Shown: positions 26,586 through 36,434 of the stretch, piece after piece
How the letters are laid out: each line of letters starts with the position of its first letter
Numbering within the stretch: the stretch's first letter is position 1
Origin: Balneola sp.
GTDB lineage: Bacteria > Bacteroidota > Rhodothermia > Balneolales > Balneolaceae
Direction of reading: 5' to 3'
Assembly (NCBI GenBank): GCA_002694685.1
Contig: NZMW01000010.1
Location: forward strand, 124,001 to 188,000
DNA: 64,000 bases
The notes under the pieces: model-generated
Told to the model about the DNA's origin: nothing
Seen by the model: the letters and a program-made list of their open reading frames with translations, nothing else
Databases searched by the model: none
Translations under genes and position numbers: made by a program

Positions 26586-28490
26586 TTACCAATCATCCGT
26601 CCGGAAAGGCACACCCGGGAAACCTTCTTCATTATAAACAGAAACATCCGGGTTATCAGCCCATGCATATCGAACTGCTACCGGATGATCAACCTCTCGG
26701 GACCATACCACAATTTGATTTCCTTCTATTTTCACTTCAGAAGCCCAGTGAAATTCACGGTCTCGTCCGGCAACGGCAAAACCGAGTCTTTCGCCATTGG
26801 GATTAAGCGTGAGTCCGGAGCCAGTGTGGTCAAAAGCCAGGCGTATTTTATTCCCTTCTATGGCGTGTCCGGCATACATAGGCCCGGAGTAAACGATGTC
26901 ACTTCCAAAAGCGATGTGGTCGGCCGCAGCCCAAAGTCGTTTTCCAACATCCTGTTTATTTCTGGGGTGAATATCGTCTGCTTCTCCGATGTCAATCGCC
27001 ACAGCCATGCCAGTATTTGCAAGGGAAAGAGTTTGAGTCTGGGCTTCCTGTAATCTGGCCCACCCACTTTCTGTAGGCTCATCATATTTTTGCTGAAAAT
27101 TAGCCAGCTGAACAAATAAAAACGGAAAGTCACCTTGATTCCAGCTACTGCGCCACTCTTCGATCATTGCTTCAAAAAGCTCATTATAATATTGATTAGC
27201 CCCCACATTACTTTCACCCTGATACCAAATAGCTCCTTTAATGGTATAGCCTGCAATAGGATGAATCATGGCATTATATAACGTAGAGGGCTCATTTTCG
27301 TAGCGTACAACTTCCGGCATTGGCGGCTCTATGGTATTAGAGAACTTCCATGTGCCTTCAAGAGAAATTTTCTGATTACCGGCTTCTATCCAGAATTCAT
27401 TTTCCTGACCGATAAAGGTGCTATTGCTCCAGTCTTCCACCGTACGAATAGCGATGATATTTTCGCCCTTTCTTAATACGCTCTTGTCGATATCGATAAC
27501 CTTGGGATCATCTGACCAGATCTTGGTATATACTTTTTCACCATTTATAAAGGCAACGGTGAATTTTCCTGGGTTTCCAAAGGAAAGCTTTGCTTCGGAG
27601 ATGTTATCAAGACTAAATGACTTTCTAAGCCAAACGAAATCTCTTAAAACCTCTTGGTTGGGAAGCTCTATTTCCTCCCAATCCGATTGGTCATAGTCTT
27701 TTTTATGAGCCCCGTATTTCAGAAAATCCGTTTGGTCTCCAACACGCGCATATTTCTCGGTGTTTTTTTGTGAATTTTGTTCAATCCTGCTTTCCCAGTC
27801 TATGCCCTCCTGTAGCATTTCAGCAGCTTCATCCTTGTAACCCTCAACGTGAAGAAGCCGGGCTGCAGGAGTCCAGGATTCAGCCGGGGTGCCCCCCCAG
27901 TTATCATCAATAATACCAACAGGAACTCCTTTTTCTAAGTGATTTCGTTTGGCAAAGAACCACGCAACCGCTGAAAAGTTACGGGCATTTTCTTTGTTTG
28001 CGGTCTTCCATTCGGTTTCCGTTTTTAAATCATTAAGAGGAGTCATAGAAATATCATGCGCTATTTTGATAAACCTGATTTCAGGATAATCAGCATCATT
28101 TAGCTCAGCTTCCATGTTGTCAATTTGGTCGCCAATCTGCCATTCCATATTTGACTGTCCGCCGGCCAGCCAAACATCACCGATGTAAACATCCTCAAAA
28201 GTAAGTTCATGTTGATCAGAAGAAGCGGTTAAGGTAAACGGTCCGCCGGCTTCCCTGGCAGGAAGAAATGTTTCCCATCTTCCCTGAAAATCGGCAGTAG
28301 TTGTACGGTTATCATTACCAAGCTCCACGGTGATTTTTGATCTGGCATCAGCCCATCCCCATATATAAATGTCAGCATTACGCTGCAATACCATGTGATC
28401 ATTAAAAATAGAGGGCATTTTAATTTCCTGAGCACTGGCCGTGAAGGAAGAAAAAAGCAGAACCAAAGAAAGGTAAAGGGATCTAAGCAT
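26586..28490 (-). CDS. Sialate O-acetylesterase-family protein, secreted
   Basis: From ATG at 28490 the protein has 634 residues and begins with a signal peptide (LRSLYLSLVLLFSSFTASAQ). The longer frame to 28535 puts 15 residues before the signal and is rejected. The SGNH-type catalytic motif is LAGGQSNMEWQ, and ADDIHPRNKQDVG supplies the Asp-His. A jelly-roll insert lies between. These enzymes remove acetyl groups from sialic acids or from xylan and other glycans; no sialic acid genes are nearby, so a plant or algal glycan substrate is possible. Confidence 0.88.
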   Translation of the reverse strand: MLRSLYLSLVLLFSSFTASAQEIKMPSIFNDHMVLQRNADIYIWGWADARSKITVELGNDNRTTTADFQGRWETFLPAREAGGPFTLTASSDQHELTFEDVYIGDVWLAGGQSNMEWQIGDQIDNMEAELNDADYPEIRFIKIAHDISMTPLNDLKTETEWKTANKENARNFSAVAWFFAKRNHLEKGVPVGIIDDNWGGTPAESWTPAARLLHVEGYKDEAAEMLQEGIDWESRIEQNSQKNTEKYARVGDQTDFLKYGAHKKDYDQSDWEEIELPNQEVLRDFVWLRKSFSLDNISEAKLSFGNPGKFTVAFINGEKVYTKIWSDDPKVIDIDKSVLRKGENIIAIRTVEDWSNSTFIGQENEFWIEAGNQKISLEGTWKFSNTIEPPMPEVVRYENEPSTLYNAMIHPIAGYTIKGAIWYQGESNVGANQYYNELFEAMIEEWRSSWNQGDFPFLFVQLANFQQKYDEPTESGWARLQEAQTQTLSLANTGMAVAIDIGEADDIHPRNKQDVGKRLWAAADHIAFGSDIVYSGPMYAGHAIEGNKIRLAFDHTGSGLTLNPNGERLGFAVAGRDREFHWASEVKIEGNQIVVWSREVDHPVAVRYAWADNPDVSVYNEEGFPGVPFRTDDW

Positions 28491-28652
28491 GATGAGAATA
28501 TATGTTGATGTGAAGGCTGAGTATAAATGTATCAAATATGAACCTAAAATTCGGAAGAAGTTGGAATAAAGAAATGATCACCGGTCAGGATAATTTTTTC
28601 TTTTTGCCCAATTTAGATCATATTATGAAAAGCCTAAAGGAATCAAAGTATC

Positions 28653-30146
28653 ATGGAAAAACAGTTTATACTCGCTATAGATCAAGGAACTACAAGCTCG
28701 AGAGCTATTGTATTTAATAAGGAGGGTGAGATACAATCGGTTGCCCAAAAAGAATTTAAGCAGCACTTCCCGAATGACGGTTGGGTGGAACACGATGCCA
28801 ACGATATCTGGAAAACACAGGCAGGAGTAGTTGCGGAAGCCATAATGGACTGTGGCGCCAACGGGAAGAATATTGCCGGAATTGGGATCACCAATCAAAG
28901 AGAAACAACAGTTGTATGGGATAAAGAAACCGGAGAGCCTGTTTATAATGCAATTGTTTGGCAAGATCGCCGAACATCCGACTATTGCGATAAACTGCGG
29001 GAGGAAGGCTGGATGGATAAGATCAAAGAAAAGACAGGCCTGATAATTGACAGCTATTTCTCAGGCACAAAAATCAGATGGATTTTAGAAAATGTAGAAG
29101 GCGCGCGTAAAAAAGCTGAAGCAGGAAAACTAGCCTTCGGCACCATTGACTCCTGGTTGATTTGGAACTTCACCGATGGAGAAACGCACGTAACAGATGT
29201 GACTAATGCCTCCCGGACGATGCTCTACAATATCAGGGAGCAAAAGTGGGACGAGGAATTACTCAAGCTAATGGATATTCCAGTAGAAATGCTGCCGGAA
29301 GTAAAGTCATCCAGTGAAGTTTATGCCCATACTAAAACAACGATTTTTGCTCATGAAGTACCAATTGCAGGAATTGCCGGAGATCAACAGGCCGCCTTAT
29401 TTGGACAAATGTGCCTGCAGCCGGGAATGTTGAAGAACACCTATGGTACCGGATCTTTTATCATGTTCAATACTGGAGACAAGCCAATTAAATCTGAAAA
29501 TAACTTACTCACCACCATTGGCTGGGGAAAGGATGATAAAATCACTTATGCGCTGGAAGGAAGTATTTTTATAGCCGGCGCCGTGGTGCAATGGCTGCGG
29601 GATGGCCTGGGTATTATAAAGTCATCATCAGATATAGAGAAACTGGCTTTAACGGAAAAAGATAATGGAGGGGTTTACCTGGTCCCTGCTTTTGCGGGTT
29701 TGGGAGCACCTCACTGGGATCAGCGGGCACGAGGAGCGATGTTTGGACTGACCAGAGGGTCTACGGCAGGACATATAGCCAGAGCAGCTTTAGAGGGAAT
29801 TGCGTATCAAGTTAAAGATGTGCTATCCGCGATGGAAGCAGATTCTGGAATCGAAATTAAAGAGCTTCGCGTTGATGGAGGGGCAACAGTCAACGACACT
29901 CTTATGCAGTTCCAATCTGATATCTTAAGAATACCACTGGTGCGACCCAAAATTTTGGAGACGACCGCACTCGGAGCAGCTTACTTAGCAGGACTTGCCG
30001 TCGGCTTCTGGAAAGATACTGATGAGATTAAAAAGCAGTGGCAGGTCGACAAACGTTTCGAGCCAAAAATGAGTGATGATGAAGCAAAAACGCTTCTTTA
30101 CAAATGGAACAAAGCTGTTGAAAAGAGCAAAGGCTGGATTGAGTGA
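28653..30146 (+). CDS. glpK: Glycerol kinase
   Basis: GlpK phosphorylates glycerol to sn-glycerol-3-phosphate. The 497 residues match the family. Key blocks are [55 protein letters not shown] and [20 protein letters not shown]. An AAGGA element lies upstream of the ATG. It leads the glpK-glpD-glpF group, although a 141-base gap with a palindromic repeat separates it from glpD. Confidence 0.98.
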   Translation: MEKQFILAIDQGTTSSRAIVFNKEGEIQSVAQKEFKQHFPNDGWVEHDANDIWKTQAGVVAEAIMDCGANGKNIAGIGITNQRETTVVWDKETGEPVYNAIVWQDRRTSDYCDKLREEGWMDKIKEKTGLIIDSYFSGTKIRWILENVEGARKKAEAGKLAFGTIDSWLIWNFTDGETHVTDVTNASRTMLYNIREQKWDEELLKLMDIPVEMLPEVKSSSEVYAHTKTTIFAHEVPIAGIAGDQQAALFGQMCLQPGMLKNTYGTGSFIMFNTGDKPIKSENNLLTTIGWGKDDKITYALEGSIFIAGAVVQWLRDGLGIIKSSSDIEKLALTEKDNGGVYLVPAFAGLGAPHWDQRARGAMFGLTRGSTAGHIARAALEGIAYQVKDVLSAMEADSGIEIKELRVDGGATVNDTLMQFQSDILRIPLVRPKILETTALGAAYLAGLAVGFWKDTDEIKKQWQVDKRFEPKMSDDEAKTLLYKWNKAVEKSKGWIE

Positions 30147-30180
30147 AAGCTGATTGAGGCTAAAAACTCAACATTAAATT

Positions 30181-30212
30181 CTTCTCGTTGCTGACGCTCC
30201 GCGTCGGAACGA
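30181..30212. repeat. Dispersed palindromic repeat (GACGC/GCGTC type), copy 1
   Basis: The stem GACGC-TCC-GCGTC lies at 30193-30205 and is followed by GGAACG. Related elements occur at 53594-53619 and 63882-63909. It lies between glpK and glpD and could affect message stability. Confidence 0.6.
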
Positions 30213-30287
30213 TGAACAAGGCAATCCTTGGGAAACTAAACCCCTGAGAGATTGGAAAAAAGAACATTGAATGGTTAATTAGAGCAA

Positions 30288-31859
30288 ATGGATAGAGCAG
30301 AATTTCTGAAAGAAGTAAAAGACTTCAACGATTATTGGGATGTAGTGGTAATTGGCGGTGGCGCAACCGGGCTCGGAGTAGGCGTGGATGCGGCAGCTCG
30401 TGGATACAAAACCCTGTTGCTGGAAATGCACGACTTCTCAAAAGGAACATCCAGCCGAAGCACAAAGCTGGTTCATGGTGGAGTACGCTATCTGCAACAA
30501 GGAGATGTCTCTTTGGTGATTGAAGCCCTGCACGAACGAGGGCTTCTTATTCAAAATGCTCCTCATTTAGTAAGCGATCAGTCCTTTATAGTGCCCAGCT
30601 ATGAATGGTGGAACGGTCCTTTTTATGGCGTGGGGATGAAAGTTTATGATGCTTTAGCCGGGAAGCTTGGAATTAACAAATCGAAGAACCTTTCAAAAGA
30701 AGAAACGCTTGAGCGAATTCCAACGCTGGAGCCTGAAGGATTGCGAGGCGGAGTAATCTATTATGATGGTCAGTTTGATGACTCTCGCCTTTCCATAAAC
30801 CTCGTTCAAACCATCAATGAGCAAGGAGGCACTCCGCTTAATTACATGAAAGTAACCGGACTCAAAAAAAATGGGAAAGGATTTATTGAAGGTGTAAAAG
30901 CCCGGGATATGCTTGACGGAAAAGATTATGATATAAATGCTCGGGTTGTAGTGAATGCAACAGGAATTTTTTCAGATGATGTTCTGGAAATGGACGAAGA
31001 GGGACATAAAAAAATTATACAGTTTGCACAGGGTATTCACCTGGTGCTGGATAAAGAATTCTTACCGGGAGATTCAGCGATTATGGTCCCTCATACAGAC
31101 GACGGGCGCGTACTTTTTGCTGTGCCTTGGCACGACAAAGTTATCGTAGGAACTACAGACACCCCCGTTGAAAAAGCAACGCTAGAGCCGATTGCTCTGG
31201 AAGAAGAAGTTGAGTTTGTACTGAGGCATGCGGCCAAATATCTCACTAAAAATCCAACTAGAAAAGACGTAAAAAGTGTGTTTGCCGGAATCCGTCCTCT
31301 TGTTAAGCCGCCAGATGCTAAAGACACATCAGAGATTTCCAGAAGCCACCATATTCAGGTTTCAGAATCAGGCTTGGTGACAATTGCGGGAGGAAAATGG
31401 ACGACCTATAGGAAGATGGCCGAGGATACAATTGATCAGGCAGCAATGGTGGCAGGATTAGATGTAAAAGAAACGCCTACCAAAGAGTTAAGAATTCACG
31501 GATGGCTCAAAAATGTAGATAGAGATGATCACTTGTTTGTATATGGCTCAGATAAAGTCGCTCTGCAAAATCTGATAGAAAAAGATAAATCACAGGCCGA
31601 ACAACTTCACCCCGACCTACCCTACATTAAGGCAGAAGTAGTTTGGGCTGTGCGACATGAGATGGCTCAAACCATCGAAGACTTTCTTTCCCGGAGAACC
31701 CGGGCCCTGTTATTAGATGCCAAGGCCAGTGTGGAGATGGCTCCGGAAGTTGGTAGGATTTTAGCAGAGGAATTTGGCAAAGATGATGCCTGGGTTGAAC
31801 AGGAAGTGAAAGAATATAAAGCCTTGGCGAGTAACTATATCCTAAACGAAAAAGAATAG
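30288..31859 (+). CDS. glpD: Glycerol-3-phosphate dehydrogenase (FAD, aerobic type)
   Basis: GlpD oxidises glycerol-3-phosphate to DHAP and passes electrons to the quinone pool at the inner membrane. The 523-residue protein has the FAD motif VVIGGGATGLGVGVDAAARG (about 20-39), GTSSRSTKLVHGGVRYLQQG, VGTTDTPVE and GGKWTTYRKMAEDT, all diagnostic. glpF follows after 2 bases. Confidence 0.97.
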   Translation: MDRAEFLKEVKDFNDYWDVVVIGGGATGLGVGVDAAARGYKTLLLEMHDFSKGTSSRSTKLVHGGVRYLQQGDVSLVIEALHERGLLIQNAPHLVSDQSFIVPSYEWWNGPFYGVGMKVYDALAGKLGINKSKNLSKEETLERIPTLEPEGLRGGVIYYDGQFDDSRLSINLVQTINEQGGTPLNYMKVTGLKKNGKGFIEGVKARDMLDGKDYDINARVVVNATGIFSDDVLEMDEEGHKKIIQFAQGIHLVLDKEFLPGDSAIMVPHTDDGRVLFAVPWHDKVIVGTTDTPVEKATLEPIALEEEVEFVLRHAAKYLTKNPTRKDVKSVFAGIRPLVKPPDAKDTSEISRSHHIQVSESGLVTIAGGKWTTYRKMAEDTIDQAAMVAGLDVKETPTKELRIHGWLKNVDRDDHLFVYGSDKVALQNLIEKDKSQAEQLHPDLPYIKAEVVWAVRHEMAQTIEDFLSRRTRALLLDAKASVEMAPEVGRILAEEFGKDDAWVEQEVKEYKALASNYILNEKE

Positions 31860-31861
31860 CT

Positions 31862-32575
31862 ATGTGGGTTGAATTCTGCGGTGAATTACTGGGGACTTTC
31901 ATGCTTATCGTGTTGGGGAATGGAGTGGTTGCCAATGTTGTGCTTGAGAAGACAAAAGGTAGCGGCAGTGGCTGGATAGTAATTACCTGGGGATGGGGAA
32001 TTGGAGTTTTTGTAGGTGTTTTTACATCAGCGGCAATAAGCGGGGCTCATATTAATCCTGCAGTAACTCTGGCTCTGGCTTTTGTAGATATGTTTAGCTG
32101 GGATCGGGTTTGGTATTATATTTTAGGTCAATTTAGTGGGGCGATGCTGGCCTCGGTTGTCGTTTACTTGCAGTATAAAGACCATTTTGATGAGACTGAA
32201 GATGGGCCAACGAAACGGGCGGCATTTTGTACAGCTCCTGAAATACGAAATACAAAAAGCAATCTGCTCTCTGAGATTATTGGGACGTTTATCTTGGTGA
32301 TAGGCGTACTCTACTTAGCAGAACCTGAAGTTGGTTTAGGCGCTATCAGTGCTCTCCCTGTTGCATTGCTGGTATTGGGGATTGGTTTATCTTTGGGAGG
32401 AACGACGGGCTATGCCATAAACCCGGCGCGAGATTTGGGACCCCGAATTATGCATGCACTCCTTCCCATCAAGCAAAAAGCAAACAATGACTGGGGCTAC
32501 TCTTGGATCCCTGTGTTGGGCCCGGTTTTAGGGGCAGGTTTAGCAGCCATTATTTATAATATTCTACCTTTTTAG
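31862..32575 (+). CDS. glpF: Glycerol uptake facilitator (aquaglyceroporin)
   Basis: The 237-residue MIP-family channel has six membrane helices. The two pore motifs are NPAVTLALAF and NPARDLGPRIMHAL; the Asp after the second NPA-type motif is typical of glycerol rather than strict water channels. It is the third gene of the glp group and brings in the substrate for GlpK. Confidence 0.96.
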   Translation: MWVEFCGELLGTFMLIVLGNGVVANVVLEKTKGSGSGWIVITWGWGIGVFVGVFTSAAISGAHINPAVTLALAFVDMFSWDRVWYYILGQFSGAMLASVVVYLQYKDHFDETEDGPTKRAAFCTAPEIRNTKSNLLSEIIGTFILVIGVLYLAEPEVGLGAISALPVALLVLGIGLSLGGTTGYAINPARDLGPRIMHALLPIKQKANNDWGYSWIPVLGPVLGAGLAAIIYNILPF

Positions 32576-32580
32576 CATTC

Positions 32581-33234
32581 ATGAGCACACAAGAATCGAT
32601 TAGAAAACGACAAACACTTAAGCTTAGAGTTGATCCTCACAATCCGCTACCGGTAACAAAGGGGAAAGAATTCAAGTCAACCATGGAAGAGCTGGCTGAG
32701 CTGGCAGGTTTGGCCCCTTTTCATTATCAAAGTGCGGTACATCACCGCAATGAGAAATTAAAGGGAGCAGAACCGTGGAGGTTTCATGCGTTGGAATCTA
32801 AGACATGTCGTGATTTGCTTGAGGCGTTCAATCAGGATAAGCCCATGAAGGCAAGTGATGGAATCAAGCAAATGCTGGCTGCAGCAGATGGATTGATTCT
32901 GGCAACATGGCTGCCCGAAAAGTCGAGGTCTCTTAGCCGCAAATTTCATCCCAATGTTAAAAACATGGAGCATATTGCGGCAACAGGAGCTGCTATTCAA
33001 AACCTTTTATTGGCTGCGACAGAGGAAGGAATTATAAATTACTGGTCTTCAGGCGGTTGCCTTAGAAAGCCTAAAGTGCTGGAGTTCTTGGGCATACCTA
33101 AACGAGAGATTTTACTAGGAGCCATATTCTTCTTTCCCGATGAGTTTCCTGAAACAGCAGAAACTAAAACCGGAAAGAACCGTGACGCAAAAGGAGAGCT
33201 GAAAGACTACTTTGACTGGATAGAAGAATTTTAG
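32581..33234 (+). CDS. Nitroreductase-family flavoprotein
   Basis: The 217-residue protein shows the FMN nitroreductase fold: an Arg/Lys-rich start, ELAELAGLAPFHYQSAVHHR in place of the usual RRSxRxF region, AATGAAIQNLLLAATEEGI for the dimer helix, and FLGIPKREILLGAIFFFPDE near the end. It follows glpF by 5 bases and is probably cotranscribed, though no link to glycerol metabolism is known. The substrate is unknown. Its stop shares TTAG with the convergent nuclease gene. Confidence 0.83.
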   Translation: MSTQESIRKRQTLKLRVDPHNPLPVTKGKEFKSTMEELAELAGLAPFHYQSAVHHRNEKLKGAEPWRFHALESKTCRDLLEAFNQDKPMKASDGIKQMLAAADGLILATWLPEKSRSLSRKFHPNVKNMEHIAATGAAIQNLLLAATEEGIINYWSSGGCLRKPKVLEFLGIPKREILLGAIFFFPDEFPETAETKTGKNRDAKGELKDYFDWIEEF

Positions 33235-34064
33235 CCTTTCATGAGCGCTAAAAGATCATCTATATCATCTTGGTTGATGAGTTCTGAGTGAAGGCCGAGT
33301 TCATTTTTCATTCGGAAATTTCGTTGTGGCCCAAGCGTAAAAAACATCCGGAGTATCTCCAGCTCATTGTCGAAATAATTTTCCGTAAACCGGTCTCGAA
33401 AGTCCAAACCCATAACACGCTCTTCTAATTGATCGGCAAGTAAGCTAGAAGACCCTTTTAGAAACTGATCGACCAGCAAACCCGTCTGATCATCTATTCG
33501 AATCTGAAATTTTTGTGGGGTGATTCTATTCAGCAGCTGGCTGGGAAGGTAATGAGCACTGGTGATATCTGTCTCTTGAACAAAAAGAAGTTTGAGTAAA
33601 GCCCCCAGCCCTTTTCTTGTTTTAAGATGACCCTTGAAGCATCCGTAAACCTCCGGAAAGTCATCAAGAACGCGCATAGATAAACGAAACTCTTTTTTAT
33701 TTCCACGACGTGCAGTAGAAATATAGTAATAGGTTTCCGGCTTTTTGTTGGCGTGATTAAATGGAGGCCTCAGTGAGCGGATGAGCAAGTTCTCTAACAG
33801 AATTGCATCGGTTTCGGAATTACAAACTTCATAACTGATGCGCTCAAGGTGAGCAATCATCCGCTGTACTTTCTTAGACTTGGAATATCTGTAAGAAGTA
33901 ATTCGCTGCTGAAGATCTTTACCCTTTCCCACATAAAGAACTTGATCACGCTTGTCATACATGGTATAAACCCCAGGCTCATGAGGAGGTAACTCCCCTC
34001 CCATAGCATGGTTTACCCTGTCTTTTTGGGTGATGGCTGTTGGTTCAAAAAGATCTAATGTCAC
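33231..34064 (-). CDS. GIY-YIG nuclease, UvrC/Cho N-terminal-like
   Basis: The 277-residue protein starts at GTG and carries an N-terminal GIY-YIG domain (about 30-110): EPGVYTMYDKRDQVLYVGKG, QRITSYRYS, and ETDAILLENLLIRSLRPPFN with the catalytic Glu. The rest lacks the UvrC endonuclease V-like and HhH domains, so it resembles the short UvrC homologue Cho, which makes 3' incisions at bulky lesions. A role in repair is inferred. Confidence 0.82.
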   Translation of the reverse strand: MTLDLFEPTAITQKDRVNHAMGGELPPHEPGVYTMYDKRDQVLYVGKGKDLQQRITSYRYSKSKKVQRMIAHLERISYEVCNSETDAILLENLLIRSLRPPFNHANKKPETYYYISTARRGNKKEFRLSMRVLDDFPEVYGCFKGHLKTRKGLGALLKLLFVQETDITSAHYLPSQLLNRITPQKFQIRIDDQTGLLVDQFLKGSSSLLADQLEERVMGLDFRDRFTENYFDNELEILRMFFTLGPQRNFRMKNELGLHSELINQDDIDDLLALMKG

Positions 34065-34273
34065 AGAATTATACTTCGAAGATTGCTAACTGATTATTGA
34101 GCTAAAATAGAATAAAGAAAACAAACATTAGAAGCATTTTGAAACAAATTCAACTTCCATCACTCTTAATATTACAATAAACATACTAAAAGTTGGTTTT
34201 GTTATTGAGTTTTAAATCCAGAACGGATAAAAACTCGTATTAGTTAAGAAGAAGAAAGAAAAGTAATCAAATT

Positions 34274-34504
34274 GTGAGCAACTCAGAAAGTAATACTAGC
34301 CGTAAATGCTATTTTTGCCAAGCTGAAGAAGGAAAGCCCCGTATTTTAGGTGGCTTTATTGTAGAACTTAGAGAGGTTCAATTAAAGAATGGTGAAGAAG
34401 TATATGCGTGTCAAAGCTGTAGCGTCCACGAAAGGAAAAACCTTAAAAATGGAGAACAAAAGAAGAAGGGCCTGATAAAAAAGGTCAAGGCTTATTTCTC
34501 CTAG
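34274..34504 (+). CDS. Small zinc-ribbon-like protein, unknown function
   Basis: The 76-residue protein starts at GTG after a purine-rich tract. It has two cysteine pairs, CYFC near residue 12 and CQSC near residue 47, which suggests a treble-clef or ribbon zinc site, and then a very basic tail (KKKGLIKKVKAYFS). The basic tail suggests nucleic-acid or ribosome contact. No family recognised. Confidence 0.6.
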   Translation: MSNSESNTSRKCYFCQAEEGKPRILGGFIVELREVQLKNGEEVYACQSCSVHERKNLKNGEQKKKGLIKKVKAYFS

Positions 34505-34507
34505 CCA

Positions 34508-34909
34508 TTATTTAAGGATGGTTACTCCACCTGAAATATGCTCGATAATATAATTACTGATTCCGCCCGGCCCATCTTCGTTTACATCCCACTTAAAATC
34601 AGCGCCGCCAATGAACAAGTGGTCTGCTTCCAGCGCATTCATCTGATCAATGATAACTTTGCCGGGCTCGCCGATTTCAACGTAAGGCGTTAATGCCCCT
34701 TCTTTTCCGGCAATATCCTCGAACGTATATTTTGCCAGCTCTACGATTGCCTGAGCTTCGGTCAAGGCATCGTCATTTATAGCTACAACTAGTATGTAAA
34801 CTTCCGGCTCGTTGCGGAGGTCACGATACAGTCCGGCTGCATATTTTAAAGCCTCGCTGGCATATTTTGTACCGTTGGTAGCAATCACCCATTTTTTTGC
34901 ATTTGCCAT
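34508..34909 (-). CDS. Universal stress protein-like (UspA fold)
   Basis: The 133-residue protein has the Usp alpha/beta pattern (KKWVIATNGTKYASEALKYA, then VEIGEPGKVIIDQM and ADHLFIGGADFKWD). The usual ATP-binding G-x2-G-x9-G-S/T motif is altered: the last part reads GPGGISNYIIEHISGGV. ATP binding is therefore uncertain. Confidence 0.72.
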   Translation of the reverse strand: MANAKKWVIATNGTKYASEALKYAAGLYRDLRNEPEVYILVVAINDDALTEAQAIVELAKYTFEDIAGKEGALTPYVEIGEPGKVIIDQMNALEADHLFIGGADFKWDVNEDGPGGISNYIIEHISGGVTILK

Positions 34910-35024
34910 AAACTATTAATTTGTTGAGCAGGTCCTAATTCTTGAATTGACCCCATTTAAAATATCTTAGTTCTTATCTGAAAGCAATCGTGAACATTCC
35001 TATCTTTGCAATGCTTTGAAACAC

Positions 35025-36434
35025 ATGCAGAACATACCGAAAAAACACCAAACCGTATTCAATATCATCAGTGAAGCGGCGCAGGAATTAGAAAGCCCCG
35101 TATATGTTGTTGGGGGCTATGTACGTGACTACTATCTCGGCCGCTCAAAATCAGGAGATATCGACATCGACTTTGTTACAGTTGGCTCGGGAATTAATCT
35201 CGCGCGCAAAGTTTCCGATAAAATCAAAGGCTCATCCCTGGCTGTATATAATCAGTTTGGAACAGCTCAGGTTAAAACGGGTGATTTAGAACTCGAATTT
35301 GTAGGCGCCCGAAAAGAGAGCTACCGCAAAAATTCACGCAAACCACTGGTAGAAGATGGCACACTTGAAGATGATCAGCTTCGCCGAGACCTGACAATCA
35401 ACGCGCTGTCCTGGTCACTCAATAAAGAAGATTACGGTGCGCTTAACGACCCATTTAATGGGATGAATGATTTGGAGCAGTCGCTCATTCGAACACCTAT
35501 CGATCCAGAGCAGACGTTTGATGACGACCCCTTGCGGATGATGCGGGCTATTCGATTTGCATCTCAGCTGGACTTCAGAATTGAGGAAGAAACCTTCGAT
35601 GCCATCACAAAAATGTCGGAGCGGATTAACATCATTTCTAAAGAGCGTATTATTGAAGAACTGAATAAAATTATTCTCAGTGATAATCCTTCCTTAGGAT
35701 TCACGATGCTCTTTAAGACAGAACTCCTCAAAGAGTTCTTTCCCGAAATGTATAATTTACATGGCGTGAAAGAAGTAAATGGTGTTCGCCATAAAGACAA
35801 TTTTTGGCATACCCTGCAGGTTCTGGACAATGTAATTGAAATGGATGCCGACCTGTGGTTGCGCTGGTCCGCTATTATGCACGACATTGCGAAGCCTCCG
35901 ACACAGCGGTTTCATAAAGAAGCCGGGTGGACTTTTCACGGCCATGATGCATTGGGTGCAAAGTGGACCAAGAAAATCTTCAGGCGCTTGGGTCTTCCTT
36001 TAGATGAACGTATGAGGTATGTGAGAAAGCTGGTGCGATTACACCTCCGCCCTATTGCTTTGGTTTCGGATGAAGTTTCGGATAGTGCCATCCGCAGGTT
36101 AATTTATGAGGCGGGTGAGGATATCGATGATTTGATGAAGTTATGCCGGGCAGACATCACCACGAAGAACGATTATAAGCAGGAGCGCTATCAAAAGAAC
36201 TTTGACTATGTAGAGCGGCGTATTCAGGAAGTGGAGGAAAAAGACCGCATTCGAAAATGGAAGAATCCGCTTTCAGGAGAAGAGATTATGAAGGCATTGG
36301 AAATTAAACCTTCCCGAACGGTAGGCGATGTAAAAGATGCTGTTAAGGAAGCGATCCTGAATGGAGACATTCCCAATGAACATGATGCAGCATTTGAATT
36401 TATGATGGAACACAAAGACGAATTTTTGAAGTAA
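35025..36434 (+). CDS. cca: CCA-adding tRNA nucleotidyltransferase with HD domain
   Basis: The enzyme adds or repairs the 3' CCA of tRNA, needed because at least the tRNA-Asp here does not encode CCA. ATG at 35025 gives 469 residues; a TTG three codons upstream is less likely. The nucleotidyltransferase head has VVGGYVRDYYLG and the DIDIDFV metal site, followed by the RRDLTINALSW block. The C-terminal half has an HD phosphohydrolase motif, IMHDIAKP. Its stop overlaps the ispE start (TAATG). Confidence 0.95.
   Translation: MQNIPKKHQTVFNIISEAAQELESPVYVVGGYVRDYYLGRSKSGDIDIDFVTVGSGINLARKVSDKIKGSSLAVYNQFGTAQVKTGDLELEFVGARKESYRKNSRKPLVEDGTLEDDQLRRDLTINALSWSLNKEDYGALNDPFNGMNDLEQSLIRTPIDPEQTFDDDPLRMMRAIRFASQLDFRIEEETFDAITKMSERINIISKERIIEELNKIILSDNPSLGFTMLFKTELLKEFFPEMYNLHGVKEVNGVRHKDNFWHTLQVLDNVIEMDADLWLRWSAIMHDIAKPPTQRFHKEAGWTFHGHDALGAKWTKKIFRRLGLPLDERMRYVRKLVRLHLRPIALVSDEVSDSAIRRLIYEAGEDIDDLMKLCRADITTKNDYKQERYQKNFDYVERRIQEVEEKDRIRKWKNPLSGEEIMKALEIKPSRTVGDVKDAVKEAILNGDIPNEHDAAFEFMMEHKDEFLK

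Noticed and set aside
26561-27053. Open frames opposite the sialate O-acetylesterase
   Set aside because: They lie fully within a clear coding gene on the other strand and show no domain, signal peptide or own start context.
28491-28535. Longer start for the sialate O-acetylesterase
   Set aside because: It adds 15 residues before a well-formed signal peptide; ATG at 28490 is the better start.
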